Shown: piece after piece, positions 36,339 to 44,517 of the stretch
Numbering within the stretch: the first letter of the stretch is position 1
Layout: each line of letters starts with the position of its first letter
From: Winogradskya humida
GTDB lineage: Bacteria; Actinomycetota; Actinomycetes; Mycobacteriales; Micromonosporaceae
Assembly (NCBI RefSeq): GCF_016862215.1
Contig: NZ_BOMN01000064.1
Coordinates: 16,624 to 80,623, forward strand
Length of the DNA stretch: 64,000 nucleotides
Reading direction: 5' to 3'
Position numbers and translations under genes: made by a program
Notes under the pieces: model-generated
Databases searched by the model: none
Told to the model about the DNA's origin: nothing
The model's input: only the letters and a program-made list of their open reading frames with translations

Positions 36339-37959
36339 CGCTGCCTCCGGTCAGCACAAAACCGACGGTCCTGGCACCGGCCGACCGCAGGCGGTCGACG
36401 AGACGGCTGAGTTCACCGCTACGGGTACGGTCCCGGGCCACGACGAGCACAGCGACGCCGTCCTGGGCGGACCGGACGCCGCGTTCGTCGGACTCCGACG
36501 GCGGGGCATCCACCACCACGACACCGACGCTGGGCTCGTCGCCCAGCTGGCAGAGCCGCACCACGCCGCCGCCGATGAGCACGACCAGCGGCGAACGGCT
36601 GTCCGCGGGACTACCGCCACCGGACACGGGCTGGGCCGAGACCGGGGCCGCGGCCGGGATCACCATCGTCGCGTTCGGGTCCATCTTCACCGCGCCGGGC
36701 GAGGCCACCCCGGCTGCGGCGCCGTACACGCGGGTGACGCCGGGAGCGGGGCTGACCGGTGCACGGCTGCTGCCGTTGAGGCCCGGTTTCGGGGGCTTGG
36801 GGGGCGTCCGGGGCCGGGGCGGCGTACGTTTCTGGGCTGCGAAGAGGATGCGTTTGACCTCCTCCTGCGACTCGACCGCGGCGGCGAGCGTGACGTCACG
36901 ACCGGCCTCGGCGAGCGCGACCGCCAGGTTGCCGGTGACCGCCGTGCGGCCCTCGTCGTTGCGGCCGGAGAGGATCACCAGCGGGCTGTCGGGATTCTCG
37001 TCGATCCAGTTGAGCAGCGCGAGCGAGACGTAGCGGGCGTCCGCAGCGGCGGCGGCCTCCTGGTTGCGCGCGGACCGCACCGAGCCCAGCGCGGGCAGCC
37101 CGATCAGGTCGGCGGCCTGTTCACCGGAGCGGATCCGGCGGTCCATCGCCTCGCGGGCGTGCGCCCCGATCATGCCGAGCAGCAGCCCGCCGAGCAGCGC
37201 CGCGGCGATGAACAGCAGCGCGGCGTCGTGGCTGGACGGCACGGGTGCGCGGGCGGCCGCGGTGATCGAGCCGGGGCTCAGGTCTGCGGAGGCGACCTTC
37301 GCGCGGGCGTTCGCGAGCTGGGCGATCTGGTCGTTGAGCGCGCTGACCTGGTTGAGCATGGCCTGCGTACGCGGCGTCATGGACTCCACGCTGGACTTGT
37401 CCGACGGCAGGCCCTTCTGCGCGGCCTGCCGCTGCGACGTCACCGACTTGATGGTGTTGTCGTAGGAGAGCATCAGCGCTGCCCGCTGCTGCTTGTAGAT
37501 GTCCTCGCGGACCCGCAGGTACGTCTCGGCGGCGGTGTTCGAGCCGGTGATCGAGCTCTGCTCGGTGTCGTCGGCGTACTCGAAGCGCAGCACCTGGCCG
37601 CCGGTGGGGACCTCGGTGGTCAGCGCCTCCCGTACGGCGTCGGGGTCGCGGTTGAGGATCTTGGCGGTCGAGTCGATGACGTCGTTGCCGAGCGCGATGC
37701 CGTTCTCGGCGGTCATGTTGATGGCCCGGTCCGCGCCACCCGCGGGCAGCGTGAACGGGTCGGTCACCACGGGCCGCAGCACCACGACCGTCGTCGCGGT
37801 GTAGGTCGCCGGGATCACCAGGAGGTACAGGAGGACGGCCAGGGTGAGGCCCACGGTGACACCCGCCACCAGGCGCCAGCGGCGCAGCGGAATCCTGACG
37901 ATGTCCGCAAAGCCGACGACCCGCTGCCGGCTGCCGGCTACGGAATCGGTCACATCCAT
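36331..37959 (-). CDS. Wzz-type chain-length protein with degenerate tyrosine-kinase domain
   Basis: 542 residues from the ATG at 37959 (CAGGAG upstream). Wzz architecture: helix LVAGVTVGLTLAVLLYLLVI near 30-50, periplasmic coiled region, second helix ALLFIAAALLGGLLLGMIGA near 240. The cytoplasmic part resembles a BY-kinase, but the Walker A is SGRNDEGRT (Lys replaced by Arg), the Walker A' Asp-x-Asp is AAAVE, and only a Walker-B-like VVVVDAPPS remains. There is a Pro-rich insert and no C-terminal Tyr cluster. It probably organises export without kinase activity. Confidence 0.8.
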   Translation of the reverse strand: MDVTDSVAGSRQRVVGFADIVRIPLRRWRLVAGVTVGLTLAVLLYLLVIPATYTATTVVVLRPVVTDPFTLPAGGADRAINMTAENGIALGNDVIDSTAKILNRDPDAVREALTTEVPTGGQVLRFEYADDTEQSSITGSNTAAETYLRVREDIYKQQRAALMLSYDNTIKSVTSQRQAAQKGLPSDKSSVESMTPRTQAMLNQVSALNDQIAQLANARAKVASADLSPGSITAAARAPVPSSHDAALLFIAAALLGGLLLGMIGAHAREAMDRRIRSGEQAADLIGLPALGSVRSARNQEAAAAADARYVSLALLNWIDENPDSPLVILSGRNDEGRTAVTGNLAVALAEAGRDVTLAAAVESQEEVKRILFAAQKRTPPRPRTPPKPPKPGLNGSSRAPVSPAPGVTRVYGAAAGVASPGAVKMDPNATMVIPAAAPVSAQPVSGGGSPADSRSPLVVLIGGGVVRLCQLGDEPSVGVVVVDAPPSESDERGVRSAQDGVAVLVVARDRTRSGELSRLVDRLRSAGARTVGFVLTGGSGA

Positions 37960-37985
37960 GGTCGTCTCCTGGTAGAACGTGGTTC

Positions 37986-38011
37986 GGGGCCCGGCCTCAC
38001 GGCCGGACCCC
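37986..38011 (-). terminator. Hairpin between the beta-propeller and Wzz genes
   Basis: GGGGCCCGGCC and GGCCGGACCCC pair with one mismatch over TCAC. It lies 13 nt after the propeller stop and 27 nt before the Wzz start, so it may separate the cluster into two transcripts or attenuate read-through. Confidence 0.75.
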
Positions 38012-38024
38012 TCGTGCGTGCTCT

Positions 38025-39980
38025 TTAGGACGTCGCGAAGAACAGGGTCGGGTTGTTCCACGTCGCCGCGGTGCTCGACGCCGCGAGCTGGGTGGAGTTG
38101 GCGCCGACCACGGCGGTGGCCGCTGCCGGATCGAATCCGACTGTACGCAGGGAGCCGCCGGTCGAGCCATAGACGATCTTGCCCGAGACCCACGTCATGC
38201 CGCGCACGGTGTGCCAGTCGATACCCGAGGTGGGCAGCGTGTACGCGGTGTCACCCACGATGTAGCCGTCCGGTGTCAGGTAGCGGTAGAACAGCGCGTT
38301 GTCCGTCGACGTCGTGTAGTACAACCGGCCCGCCAGGTAGAACGCGCCGGTCAGGTTCGCCGCCGGGAACCAGCTGTTGTAGCCGCTGCCGACCCACGGT
38401 GCCCCCGCGGCGCCGGCGCTGAACACCGAGATGTTGAGGACGCTGCCGCTGGACGTCGAGCTGTCCGCCTTGGCCCAGACGAGCTTGTTGGACAGCGCGA
38501 ACGCCGCCTTGACCCCGGTGAGCTGCGGCTGGCTGCTGGTGGCCGGCGTGCCCAGCCCGGTGCCTGTGTACGCGACCTTCTTCACCGTGCCGGTGCTCGT
38601 ACCGAGGTAGAGGTAGCCGGTGGCGGTCTTCGGCGCGTCGAGCACGCCGATCGCGCGGCCGCCAGAGTCGGGGAAGTAGCCGAGGCGGCCGTGGTACTCG
38701 TTGCCGAGCCCGTCGGAGTCCTGACCGAGGAAGAGCCCGTTCGGTCCCTTCCAGAGCTCCCACACGATCGCGCCCCAGCTCACGCCGTCGGTCGGCAGCG
38801 CGTCGCCGGGCGAGCGGGTCGGGTTCCACGCGATCGGGCGGCCGTTCTGCTGGTCGAGCGCGGCGACACCGTAGCGGTCCACGCCGCCGTCGCCCTTGGC
38901 GTCCACGCCGTTCGCGTTGTTCTGCCAGCGGAAGTGACCGGCGACGTAGACGACACCATCGGCGACCTCGAGCGAGGTGACCGAGTCACGGCCGGTGTAC
39001 GCGACCCAGGTGGCCTTGACGGCGGTGCCACGGTCGGCCGTCTCCCAGCGGGCGGTGGCATCGCAGTACGCGTCACCGCTGGCACCGTCGGCCACGATCA
39101 CGAAGAAGCTGCCGTCGTCGGAGAAGTCAACGTCACGGGCGTAGAACGGGAACGCGTCGCTGGCGCAGGCCGCCACGTAACGGTCGGTCACCCAGTTCGC
39201 CACTGTGGGCGTACCCGTCGAGGTGTCGATCATGACCACCTGGTTGCGGACGTTGCCGTTGACCGTCGTGAAGTTACCGACCGCGACGACCGTCTTGCCG
39301 TCGGGCGCGACCGCGAGGCCCCAGACCAGCTCGCTGGAGTTCGGGTAGGGCCGGGCACCGCTCGCGTCGATCTGGAACGTGGTGTCGATCGCGCCGGTGG
39401 TGGCGTTCAGGCGGGCCAGCAGCGAGTGCTGCGTGCCGTTCACCCAGTGGAAGGCGCCCGCGATGTACAGGTTGTTGCCCTGCACGATCGCGCGGCGGAC
39501 CGTGCCACCGTCACCGCGGCCCACCCAGGAGGCCACCGTCGCGCCGCTGCTCGGGTCGAGCTCGACGAGGTTCTTGCGGGCGACACCGTTGACCGTGCCG
39601 AAGCTGCCACCGACGATGAGCTTGCTGTCGGGGCTGACCGCGAGCGTCTGCACCGCGCCGTCGAGCACCGGGGCGAACCCGGTCTGGATCGCGCCGGTGT
39701 TGATGTTGTACGCGATCAGGTTGTTCGCCGCCGACCAGCTGCTCGCACCCGCCGCCTTGACCCCGGTGAACGAGCCACCGGCGTAGACGATGTCGCCGAT
39801 CTGCGCGAACGCGCGCATGCTCCCGTTCTGGGCGTGCGGCGTGTTGTCCGCCGGGTTCGCCGTGACCAGGGTCGCCGCCGCGGTCGGCGGGACGTACACG
39901 GCGCTCGCCGGCACAGCGGTGAGCCCGACCATCAGGCCTGCCACCACTGCGGGCACCAGCGCCCTGCGCTTCAGGGACAC
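38025..39980 (-). CDS. Secreted beta-propeller protein (DUF5122-like)
   Basis: 651 residues. Signal peptide MSLKRRALVPAVVAGLMVGL ending ASAV. Repeated blade sequences such as IGDIVYAGGSFTGV, LIVGGSFGTVNGVARKNL, LYIAGAFHWVNG, VVAVGNFTTVNGNVRNQ and VYVAGHFRWQNN define a delta-60/DUF5122 seven- or eight-bladed propeller with GGxF/AGxF cores. No catalytic residues are obvious. Its start overlaps the PssDE gene, placing it in the EPS operon, so a polymer-binding or sheath role is likely. Confidence 0.85.
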   Translation of the reverse strand: MSLKRRALVPAVVAGLMVGLTAVPASAVYVPPTAAATLVTANPADNTPHAQNGSMRAFAQIGDIVYAGGSFTGVKAAGASSWSAANNLIAYNINTGAIQTGFAPVLDGAVQTLAVSPDSKLIVGGSFGTVNGVARKNLVELDPSSGATVASWVGRGDGGTVRRAIVQGNNLYIAGAFHWVNGTQHSLLARLNATTGAIDTTFQIDASGARPYPNSSELVWGLAVAPDGKTVVAVGNFTTVNGNVRNQVVMIDTSTGTPTVANWVTDRYVAACASDAFPFYARDVDFSDDGSFFVIVADGASGDAYCDATARWETADRGTAVKATWVAYTGRDSVTSLEVADGVVYVAGHFRWQNNANGVDAKGDGGVDRYGVAALDQQNGRPIAWNPTRSPGDALPTDGVSWGAIVWELWKGPNGLFLGQDSDGLGNEYHGRLGYFPDSGGRAIGVLDAPKTATGYLYLGTSTGTVKKVAYTGTGLGTPATSSQPQLTGVKAAFALSNKLVWAKADSSTSSGSVLNISVFSAGAAGAPWVGSGYNSWFPAANLTGAFYLAGRLYYTTSTDNALFYRYLTPDGYIVGDTAYTLPTSGIDWHTVRGMTWVSGKIVYGSTGGSLRTVGFDPAAATAVVGANSTQLAASSTAATWNNPTLFFATS

Positions 39981-40951
39981 AAATCCTCCTCATCGGTACT
40001 GCTGTTCCACACGAACGGTGCTGCTCCGGGGGCGGCCCGCACCGTCCAAGCCGCTGCCGAGCGCAGATCCGCGAGGGTGACGTCCTCCGCCTCGCGGGCC
40101 ACGACCAGCTTCCTGCTCTCCAACTCCTGCGCCATCTCGACCTGGTGGTCGTCGACGTGCTCGCCGTGCGCCTTGCGCCGCGGGACGTACAGGGCCCGCT
40201 TGCCGGCCTGCATGGCTGCCAGCGCCGACCCCACACCGGCGTGGGAGATGACGACGTCCGCCTCGGCGAGGGCCGTGCGCATCTCGGCCATCGGCACCTG
40301 CCGGCGGGCACCGGTGGGCATTGTGTCGACAACCGTCGCACCAACCTGCCAGAGGACCTCCCACTCCGGGGGTATCAGTCCCATCAGGTGGGTCAGCAGC
40401 CGCGGAAACGTGTAGCGCTCATGCGTGCCGAGCGTGACCACAACCTTGCGTACGGGTAATGGATCGGTCAGTGCCTCGGCCTCGAACGCGTCGAAGATGG
40501 ACCCGCCATAGCTCCACTCCCCGCCCGCCAGCTCCGGATACTGCGTGTAGAGACGCACGCCCGGCACCCGCGCGGCGAGCTTCCCCGTCAGCGACGGCCC
40601 CAGGGTGCGCGTGGCGCTCTCGATGTAGAAACACTCGATGCCCATCGCCGACGCCGGCACGAAAAAGGCCATGGCGACGCTGGCACCGGTGCTGATCACC
40701 CGCTCGTAGCGCTCGGCCTTGAGCATCCGGCGGGCCACCACCATGTCCTTGACCAGCCCGACGGCGTCACGGCTGGTGGCGGGCGGCACGAAGACCACGT
40801 CCTGCCCCGCCAGCAGCGACCGGCTCTGCGGGCTGTCGAAGGTCACCCAGCGGACGGCCCCGAGGCCCAGCCGCGGCACCAGGTTGTGCAGCTCAGCGAG
40901 GTGACCGCCGGTCGAGGCCACCAGCAGACTTTTAGTACGCACCGGAGCCAC
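39971..40951 (-). CDS. PssD-PssE (Alg14-Alg13) fused glycosyltransferase
   Basis: 326 residues. N-terminal Alg14/PssD-like half (LLVASTGGHLAELHNLV, SIGASVAM-type ISTGASVAMAFFVPA, FYIESATRTLGPSLTGKL). C-terminal Alg13/PssE-like half (VVVTLGTHERYTFPRLL, ADVVISHAGVGSALAAMQAGKRALYVPRR). The two halves are separate subunits in rhizobia and eukaryotes. Likely adds the second sugar (glucuronate or GlcNAc type) to the lipid carrier at the membrane. Overlaps its neighbours on both sides. Confidence 0.85.
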   Translation of the reverse strand: MAPVRTKSLLVASTGGHLAELHNLVPRLGLGAVRWVTFDSPQSRSLLAGQDVVFVPPATSRDAVGLVKDMVVARRMLKAERYERVISTGASVAMAFFVPASAMGIECFYIESATRTLGPSLTGKLAARVPGVRLYTQYPELAGGEWSYGGSIFDAFEAEALTDPLPVRKVVVTLGTHERYTFPRLLTHLMGLIPPEWEVLWQVGATVVDTMPTGARRQVPMAEMRTALAEADVVISHAGVGSALAAMQAGKRALYVPRRKAHGEHVDDHQVEMAQELESRKLVVAREAEDVTLADLRSAAAWTVRAAPGAAPFVWNSSTDEEDLCP

Positions 40952-42503
40952 GCATGACCGCCATCGCCGTTCGCATGAGGATCACCAGGTCGACGGTGAG
41001 CGACCAGTTCTCCACATATCGGATGTCCAACCGGATCGAGTCCTCCCACGACAGGTCGGAGCGTCCGCTCACCTGCCACAACCCCGTCATTCCGGGCCGG
41101 ACCACCAGCCGGCGCCGCATGTCGTCCGGATACTGCTCCACCTCGGCGGGCAGCGGCGGCCGCGGCCCGACCAGCGACATCTGCCCCAGCAGCACATTGA
41201 TCAGCTGCGGCAGCTCGTCGAGCGAATAGCGCCGCAGGATCCGCCCGGCCCTGGTGACCCGGGGATCGTCGCGCATCTTGAAGAGCACGCCATCGCCCTC
41301 GGCGGCCTGCCGCATCGCCGCCAGCCGGGCCTCGGCGTCGACGTGCATCGTCCGGAACTTGTTCATCCGGAACGTCTCGCCGCCCCGCCCGACCCGCACC
41401 TGCCGGAAGAAGACCGGCCCGCCGGTGTCCAGCTTGATCACCAGCGCGACGGCCAGGAAGACCGGCGCGAGCAGCACGAGCAGGCCCAGCGCGACCGCGA
41501 CGTCGAAGACCGCCTTCACCAGCCGCCGGCCGCCGGACAGCGTGGCGTGCTCGATGTGCATCATCGGCAGCCCGTCGACCGGCCGCACGGTGATCCGGTC
41601 ACCCGCCGTGTCCACCAGCGACGACGACACGATCAGGTCGATGTCGTCGCGCTCCAGCTCCCACGCCAGCCGGCGCAGCATCGGACCGTCCAGCTCCGGG
41701 CAGGACAACACCATCACGGTGTCGGCCCCGGCAGCCGCAGCCGAGTTGGCGGCGGCACCGAGCCCGCCGTAGATCGGCACGTCGAGCGTCTTCCCGTCGG
41801 CGATCTGGTCGAGCGGCAGGCACGCGCCGATCACCTGGAAACCGTGGTGGTAGCGGCGATGCAGCTGCCCGGTCATCTTGGCCACCGCCGGCACGTGGCC
41901 GAGCACGAGCACCCGGTGCATGCAGGCACCACCGCGCCGGGCGCGCTGCAGGATCTTGCGCAACGCGAACCGGCCCGAGAGCGCCAGGAAGGTGGTCAGC
42001 ACGAGGGCGATGAGCAGGTAGCCGCGGGCGATGTCGGTGTGGGCCACGTAGGACGCCAGCACGATGACCAGCGTCAGATGCACGCCGGCCCGCATGACCC
42101 GCTGGTACTCCTCGCCACCGACGAAGAGGACCCGGCGCTCGTAGGCGTGGGTCAGCGCGAGCAACCCCACCCAGGCCGGCGGGATCAGCACGGACAGCAC
42201 TATGTACCAGTCGGCGTAGGCAGCACCCTGGAAGCGGAGCACGAACGCGGCGAGCGTCGCGATGACCGCCGCTCCGAAGTCGACGAGAAGCAGCAGCTTG
42301 ACGTAGCGCGCTTCCCACACCCAGCGATCGGCGTGGCCGCGCTCCCCGAGCTCCCTTTCGGTGAACCCCGAATACTGCGGCGTCCGCGGTATCTCCTGTG
42401 TCGCGACCTCGTCGGCCGCCGTTTCCGTCGTCGTCACGACGCCTCTGCCTCCGATGAGGCCCCACGCCCGCTCGGCAATTTCAAGCTGTCCACAGTCACG
42501 CAC
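40932..42503 (-). CDS. Initiating polyprenyl-phosphate sugar transferase (WcaJ/WbaP type)
   Basis: 523 residues from a GTG at 42503; GTG at 42440 is an alternative. Four N-terminal helices, a CoA-binding-like middle domain (RVLVLGHVPAVAKM), a fifth helix (FDVAVALGLLVLLAPVFL) and the catalytic domain: KFRTMHVDAEARL, DDPRVTRAGRILRRYSLDELPQ, QMSLVGPRPPLP, RPGMTGLWQVSGRS. It transfers sugar-1-phosphate from UDP-sugar to undecaprenyl phosphate, starting repeat-unit synthesis. First gene of the EPS operon. Confidence 0.93.
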   Translation of the reverse strand: MRDCGQLEIAERAWGLIGGRGVVTTTETAADEVATQEIPRTPQYSGFTERELGERGHADRWVWEARYVKLLLLVDFGAAVIATLAAFVLRFQGAAYADWYIVLSVLIPPAWVGLLALTHAYERRVLFVGGEEYQRVMRAGVHLTLVIVLASYVAHTDIARGYLLIALVLTTFLALSGRFALRKILQRARRGGACMHRVLVLGHVPAVAKMTGQLHRRYHHGFQVIGACLPLDQIADGKTLDVPIYGGLGAAANSAAAAGADTVMVLSCPELDGPMLRRLAWELERDDIDLIVSSSLVDTAGDRITVRPVDGLPMMHIEHATLSGGRRLVKAVFDVAVALGLLVLLAPVFLAVALVIKLDTGGPVFFRQVRVGRGGETFRMNKFRTMHVDAEARLAAMRQAAEGDGVLFKMRDDPRVTRAGRILRRYSLDELPQLINVLLGQMSLVGPRPPLPAEVEQYPDDMRRRLVVRPGMTGLWQVSGRSDLSWEDSIRLDIRYVENWSLTVDLVILMRTAMAVMRGSGAY

Positions 42504-42920
42504 CCCACCTACAACCCTGGCGGTGAACGCTAGACGAAGATCGCGTATTTACCGAACCCGCGTTTCGCAATCTTTATCGGCGCCTATCACGAATCTCCGA
42601 AGGCCTTTGCCGTTAACCCTGATCCACTTCGGACAAAATAGCAGTCGAAGCAGACCCGAAGGAAGACTCGCGCAGATGTCCGGTTTTCCACTCATACGCC
42701 CAGTCGATTTGTCCGGGTCGAGAACTTAGTGGTACCGAACGGTAGCACACAAGCGGGCGCGCTCCGGCCGCCGGTGGAGTTGTGATCTTCGATACGAAAC
42801 GGCGCAGGTCGGCCACCGTCACCACTGGACGCCAGGTCGCCTCTGCGTACTTGACAGTGTCCTATGTAGCCGTTCTCAGTTAGCGTCGAGTCGGCTCCCA
42901 GTTAGCTCCCAGCGACCATT

Positions 42921-42934
42921 TGGGAGCGCTTCCA
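42921..42934. promoter_or_regulatory. CebR-like LacI-family operator
   Basis: TGGGAGCGCTTCCA differs at one base from TGGGAGCGCTCCCA, the CebR box known for cellobiose/cellulose-linked genes in Streptomyces. It lies about 420 nt upstream of the EPS start codon, so it would act only if the transcription start is far upstream. Confidence 0.55.
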
Positions 42935-42971
42935 TAGTTGACTCCGCGTGACCAACGGTCCGCTACAGATC

Positions 42972-43017
42972 ATCGGGCCGACCTTTGTTCACCGTGGTGA
43001 AAAAAGATCGGCCCGAT
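42972..43017 (-). terminator. Long nested hairpin after the ferredoxin gene
   Basis: ATCGGGCCGA at 42972-42981 pairs with TCGGCCCGAT at 43008-43017, continued by CTTT/AAAG and an inner TTCAC/GTGAA. It starts 19 nt past the ferredoxin stop, so it probably ends the redox operon. Confidence 0.8.
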
Positions 43018-43035
43018 AGGATATGAACTAAACGT

Positions 43036-43251
43036 TTAGCTATTGACCAGCCGCAATGCAAGTGCGGGACACCGGTCCACGGCCCGTTTTGCGTTCTTCT
43101 CGAGCGCCCGCGGCACGGCCGGCTCCACTGCCCCGTCCCGCGCGAGCGGATAACCCCACTCGTCCTCGACGAGGATCTCGCTCAGCAGCTCTGCACAGAG
43201 CCCCCGCCCGTCGCACGCCGTCCAGTCGATGTGGAGTCTGTTTTCGCTCAT
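43036..43251 (-). CDS. Three-Cys ferredoxin
   Basis: 71 residues from the ATG at 43251, overlapping the NuoF-like stop (ATGA). Cys at 14 and 20 (TACDGRGLC) and one in DRCPALAL near 62. Three Cys in this layout indicate a [3Fe-4S] cluster, as in the small ferredoxins that serve actinomycete P450s. Here it is coupled to the NuoF-like protein and probably carries its electrons. Confidence 0.85.
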   Translation of the reverse strand: MSENRLHIDWTACDGRGLCAELLSEILVEDEWGYPLARDGAVEPAVPRALEKNAKRAVDRCPALALRLVNS

Positions 43252-44483
43252 CGCGCCTCCTCCGCCAAACACCGTCCGGCCAGGTGAGCCGCAACATCGG
43301 CAGCAAATGTGCGCATCGCGCTACGAATCATGCGCACGCTGCCATCCGGATGCCGGCACGCACCCCGCCCGCTCACCAGCAGACTCAACCGCTCAACCTC
43401 CCGCACAGCGTCAACCTCCCGCCCCAGCCCCGCCCGCCCCCGCCGATGTGCAAGATCGGTAAGCGTCGTCGCCAGCCGCGGCAGCCCGTTGATGCACGGC
43501 CCGCACTGCCCGGCAACCTCTCCGGCCAGATACCCGGCGATCCGTGCGGTCTCCACCAGCCCACAGACCCCGACCGGCAGCGCCACCACGATCCCCGCCC
43601 CCGGCGAAGCCCCGTACGGCGCAAGCCCCGCCCGGCTCACCGCCAGCTCCGGAAGCGCCGGCACCCACCCACCGTGATACCCGCCGACCAGCACCGCCTG
43701 CAACCGTTCAGCAGGCCCCCCAGCAGCATCGACGAGGTCTCCCAGCCGCACGCCGTACCCCGCCTCGACAACCCCGGGAACCCCTACAGCCCCGCCAACC
43801 GTCGCAAGAAACGTCCCCGGCTCCTCGGCAGTGCCGGCCTCCCGGAACCAATGCGGCCCGAACCGAGCGATCAACGCCAGATGCGCCAGCGTCTCCACGT
43901 TCTGCACCAGCGTCGGCGCACCCCCCACCCCGGCCTCGGTCACCCGCACCCGCTTGTCCGAAGGCACAGCAGCCCGCCCCTCAACAGCGTTGACAACCGC
44001 AGACTCCTCCCCCGCCACAAACCGCTCCGGCGCCACAACCACAGTCACCGGCACAGGATCAAGCCCCGCCCCCCGCCGAGCCCCCAACGCAGCCCCAACC
44101 CCTGCCGCCGAAGCCCCCGCAACATACAAATAGGCCTGCCGAGCCCCCACCGCCCCAGCCACAATCTGCAACCCATCAAGGACCAGATGCGGCTGGTACG
44201 CCATCAGCGCCCGATCCTTCCCACTGGCCGGCTCCCCCTCCGAGCCGTTACCGACGACCACCGGAACACCGCTCGCCCCCAGCACGGCCTCCACCTTGCG
44301 CCAGGTCGGAAACCCCGCCCCACCCCGCCCGGTCAGCCCCGCATCCCGCAGCAACCCCACCAACTGAGCGCCATCCAACCGCGGCGGCCGCCCATACCGC
44401 GCCAGGTGCGTATCAAGCCTGCCGTCAGTGGGACCAGCAAGCAGTCGCCGCCCCACACCCGGCAGAGCATCCACAACAGTCAT
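43248..44483 (-). CDS. NuoF-like NADH:acceptor oxidoreductase
   Basis: 411 residues from the ATG at 44483 with GGGAGG upstream. FMN site GRGGAGFPTWRK, NADH-site GNGSEGEPASGKDRALM, SLBB-like segment, and a C-terminal Fe-S region with GQCGPCING and GRGACRHPDG. The usual ESCGxCxPC motif has lost its first Cys (EVAGQCGPC), leaving three, so the cluster is altered or needs another ligand. It would oxidise NADH and pass electrons to the ferredoxin or the ferric-reductase-like membrane partner. Confidence 0.85.
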   Translation of the reverse strand: MTVVDALPGVGRRLLAGPTDGRLDTHLARYGRPPRLDGAQLVGLLRDAGLTGRGGAGFPTWRKVEAVLGASGVPVVVGNGSEGEPASGKDRALMAYQPHLVLDGLQIVAGAVGARQAYLYVAGASAAGVGAALGARRGAGLDPVPVTVVVAPERFVAGEESAVVNAVEGRAAVPSDKRVRVTEAGVGGAPTLVQNVETLAHLALIARFGPHWFREAGTAEEPGTFLATVGGAVGVPGVVEAGYGVRLGDLVDAAGGPAERLQAVLVGGYHGGWVPALPELAVSRAGLAPYGASPGAGIVVALPVGVCGLVETARIAGYLAGEVAGQCGPCINGLPRLATTLTDLAHRRGRAGLGREVDAVREVERLSLLVSGRGACRHPDGSVRMIRSAMRTFAADVAAHLAGRCLAEEAR

Positions 44484-44517
44484 CAGAAAACCTCCCTCAG
44501 CGAACAACGCACCCCGG

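Larger units (their letters stand above)
42504..43035. other. Long regulatory gap upstream of the EPS operon
   Basis: 532 nt, relatively AT-rich. Apart from the operator at 42921 and the hairpin at 42972 (listed separately) it contains repeated CAGTTAGC sites at about 42878 and 42900 and GGGAGC repeats, which look like regulator binding sites. Short frames inside do not look coding. The palindrome CTAAACGTTTAG at 43028-43039 straddles the ferredoxin stop codon. Confidence 0.5.

Noticed and set aside
42613..42825. A 70-codon minus-strand frame upstream of the EPS operon
   Set aside because: No ribosome binding site, no family signal, and it lies in an AT-rich regulatory gap; likely chance.
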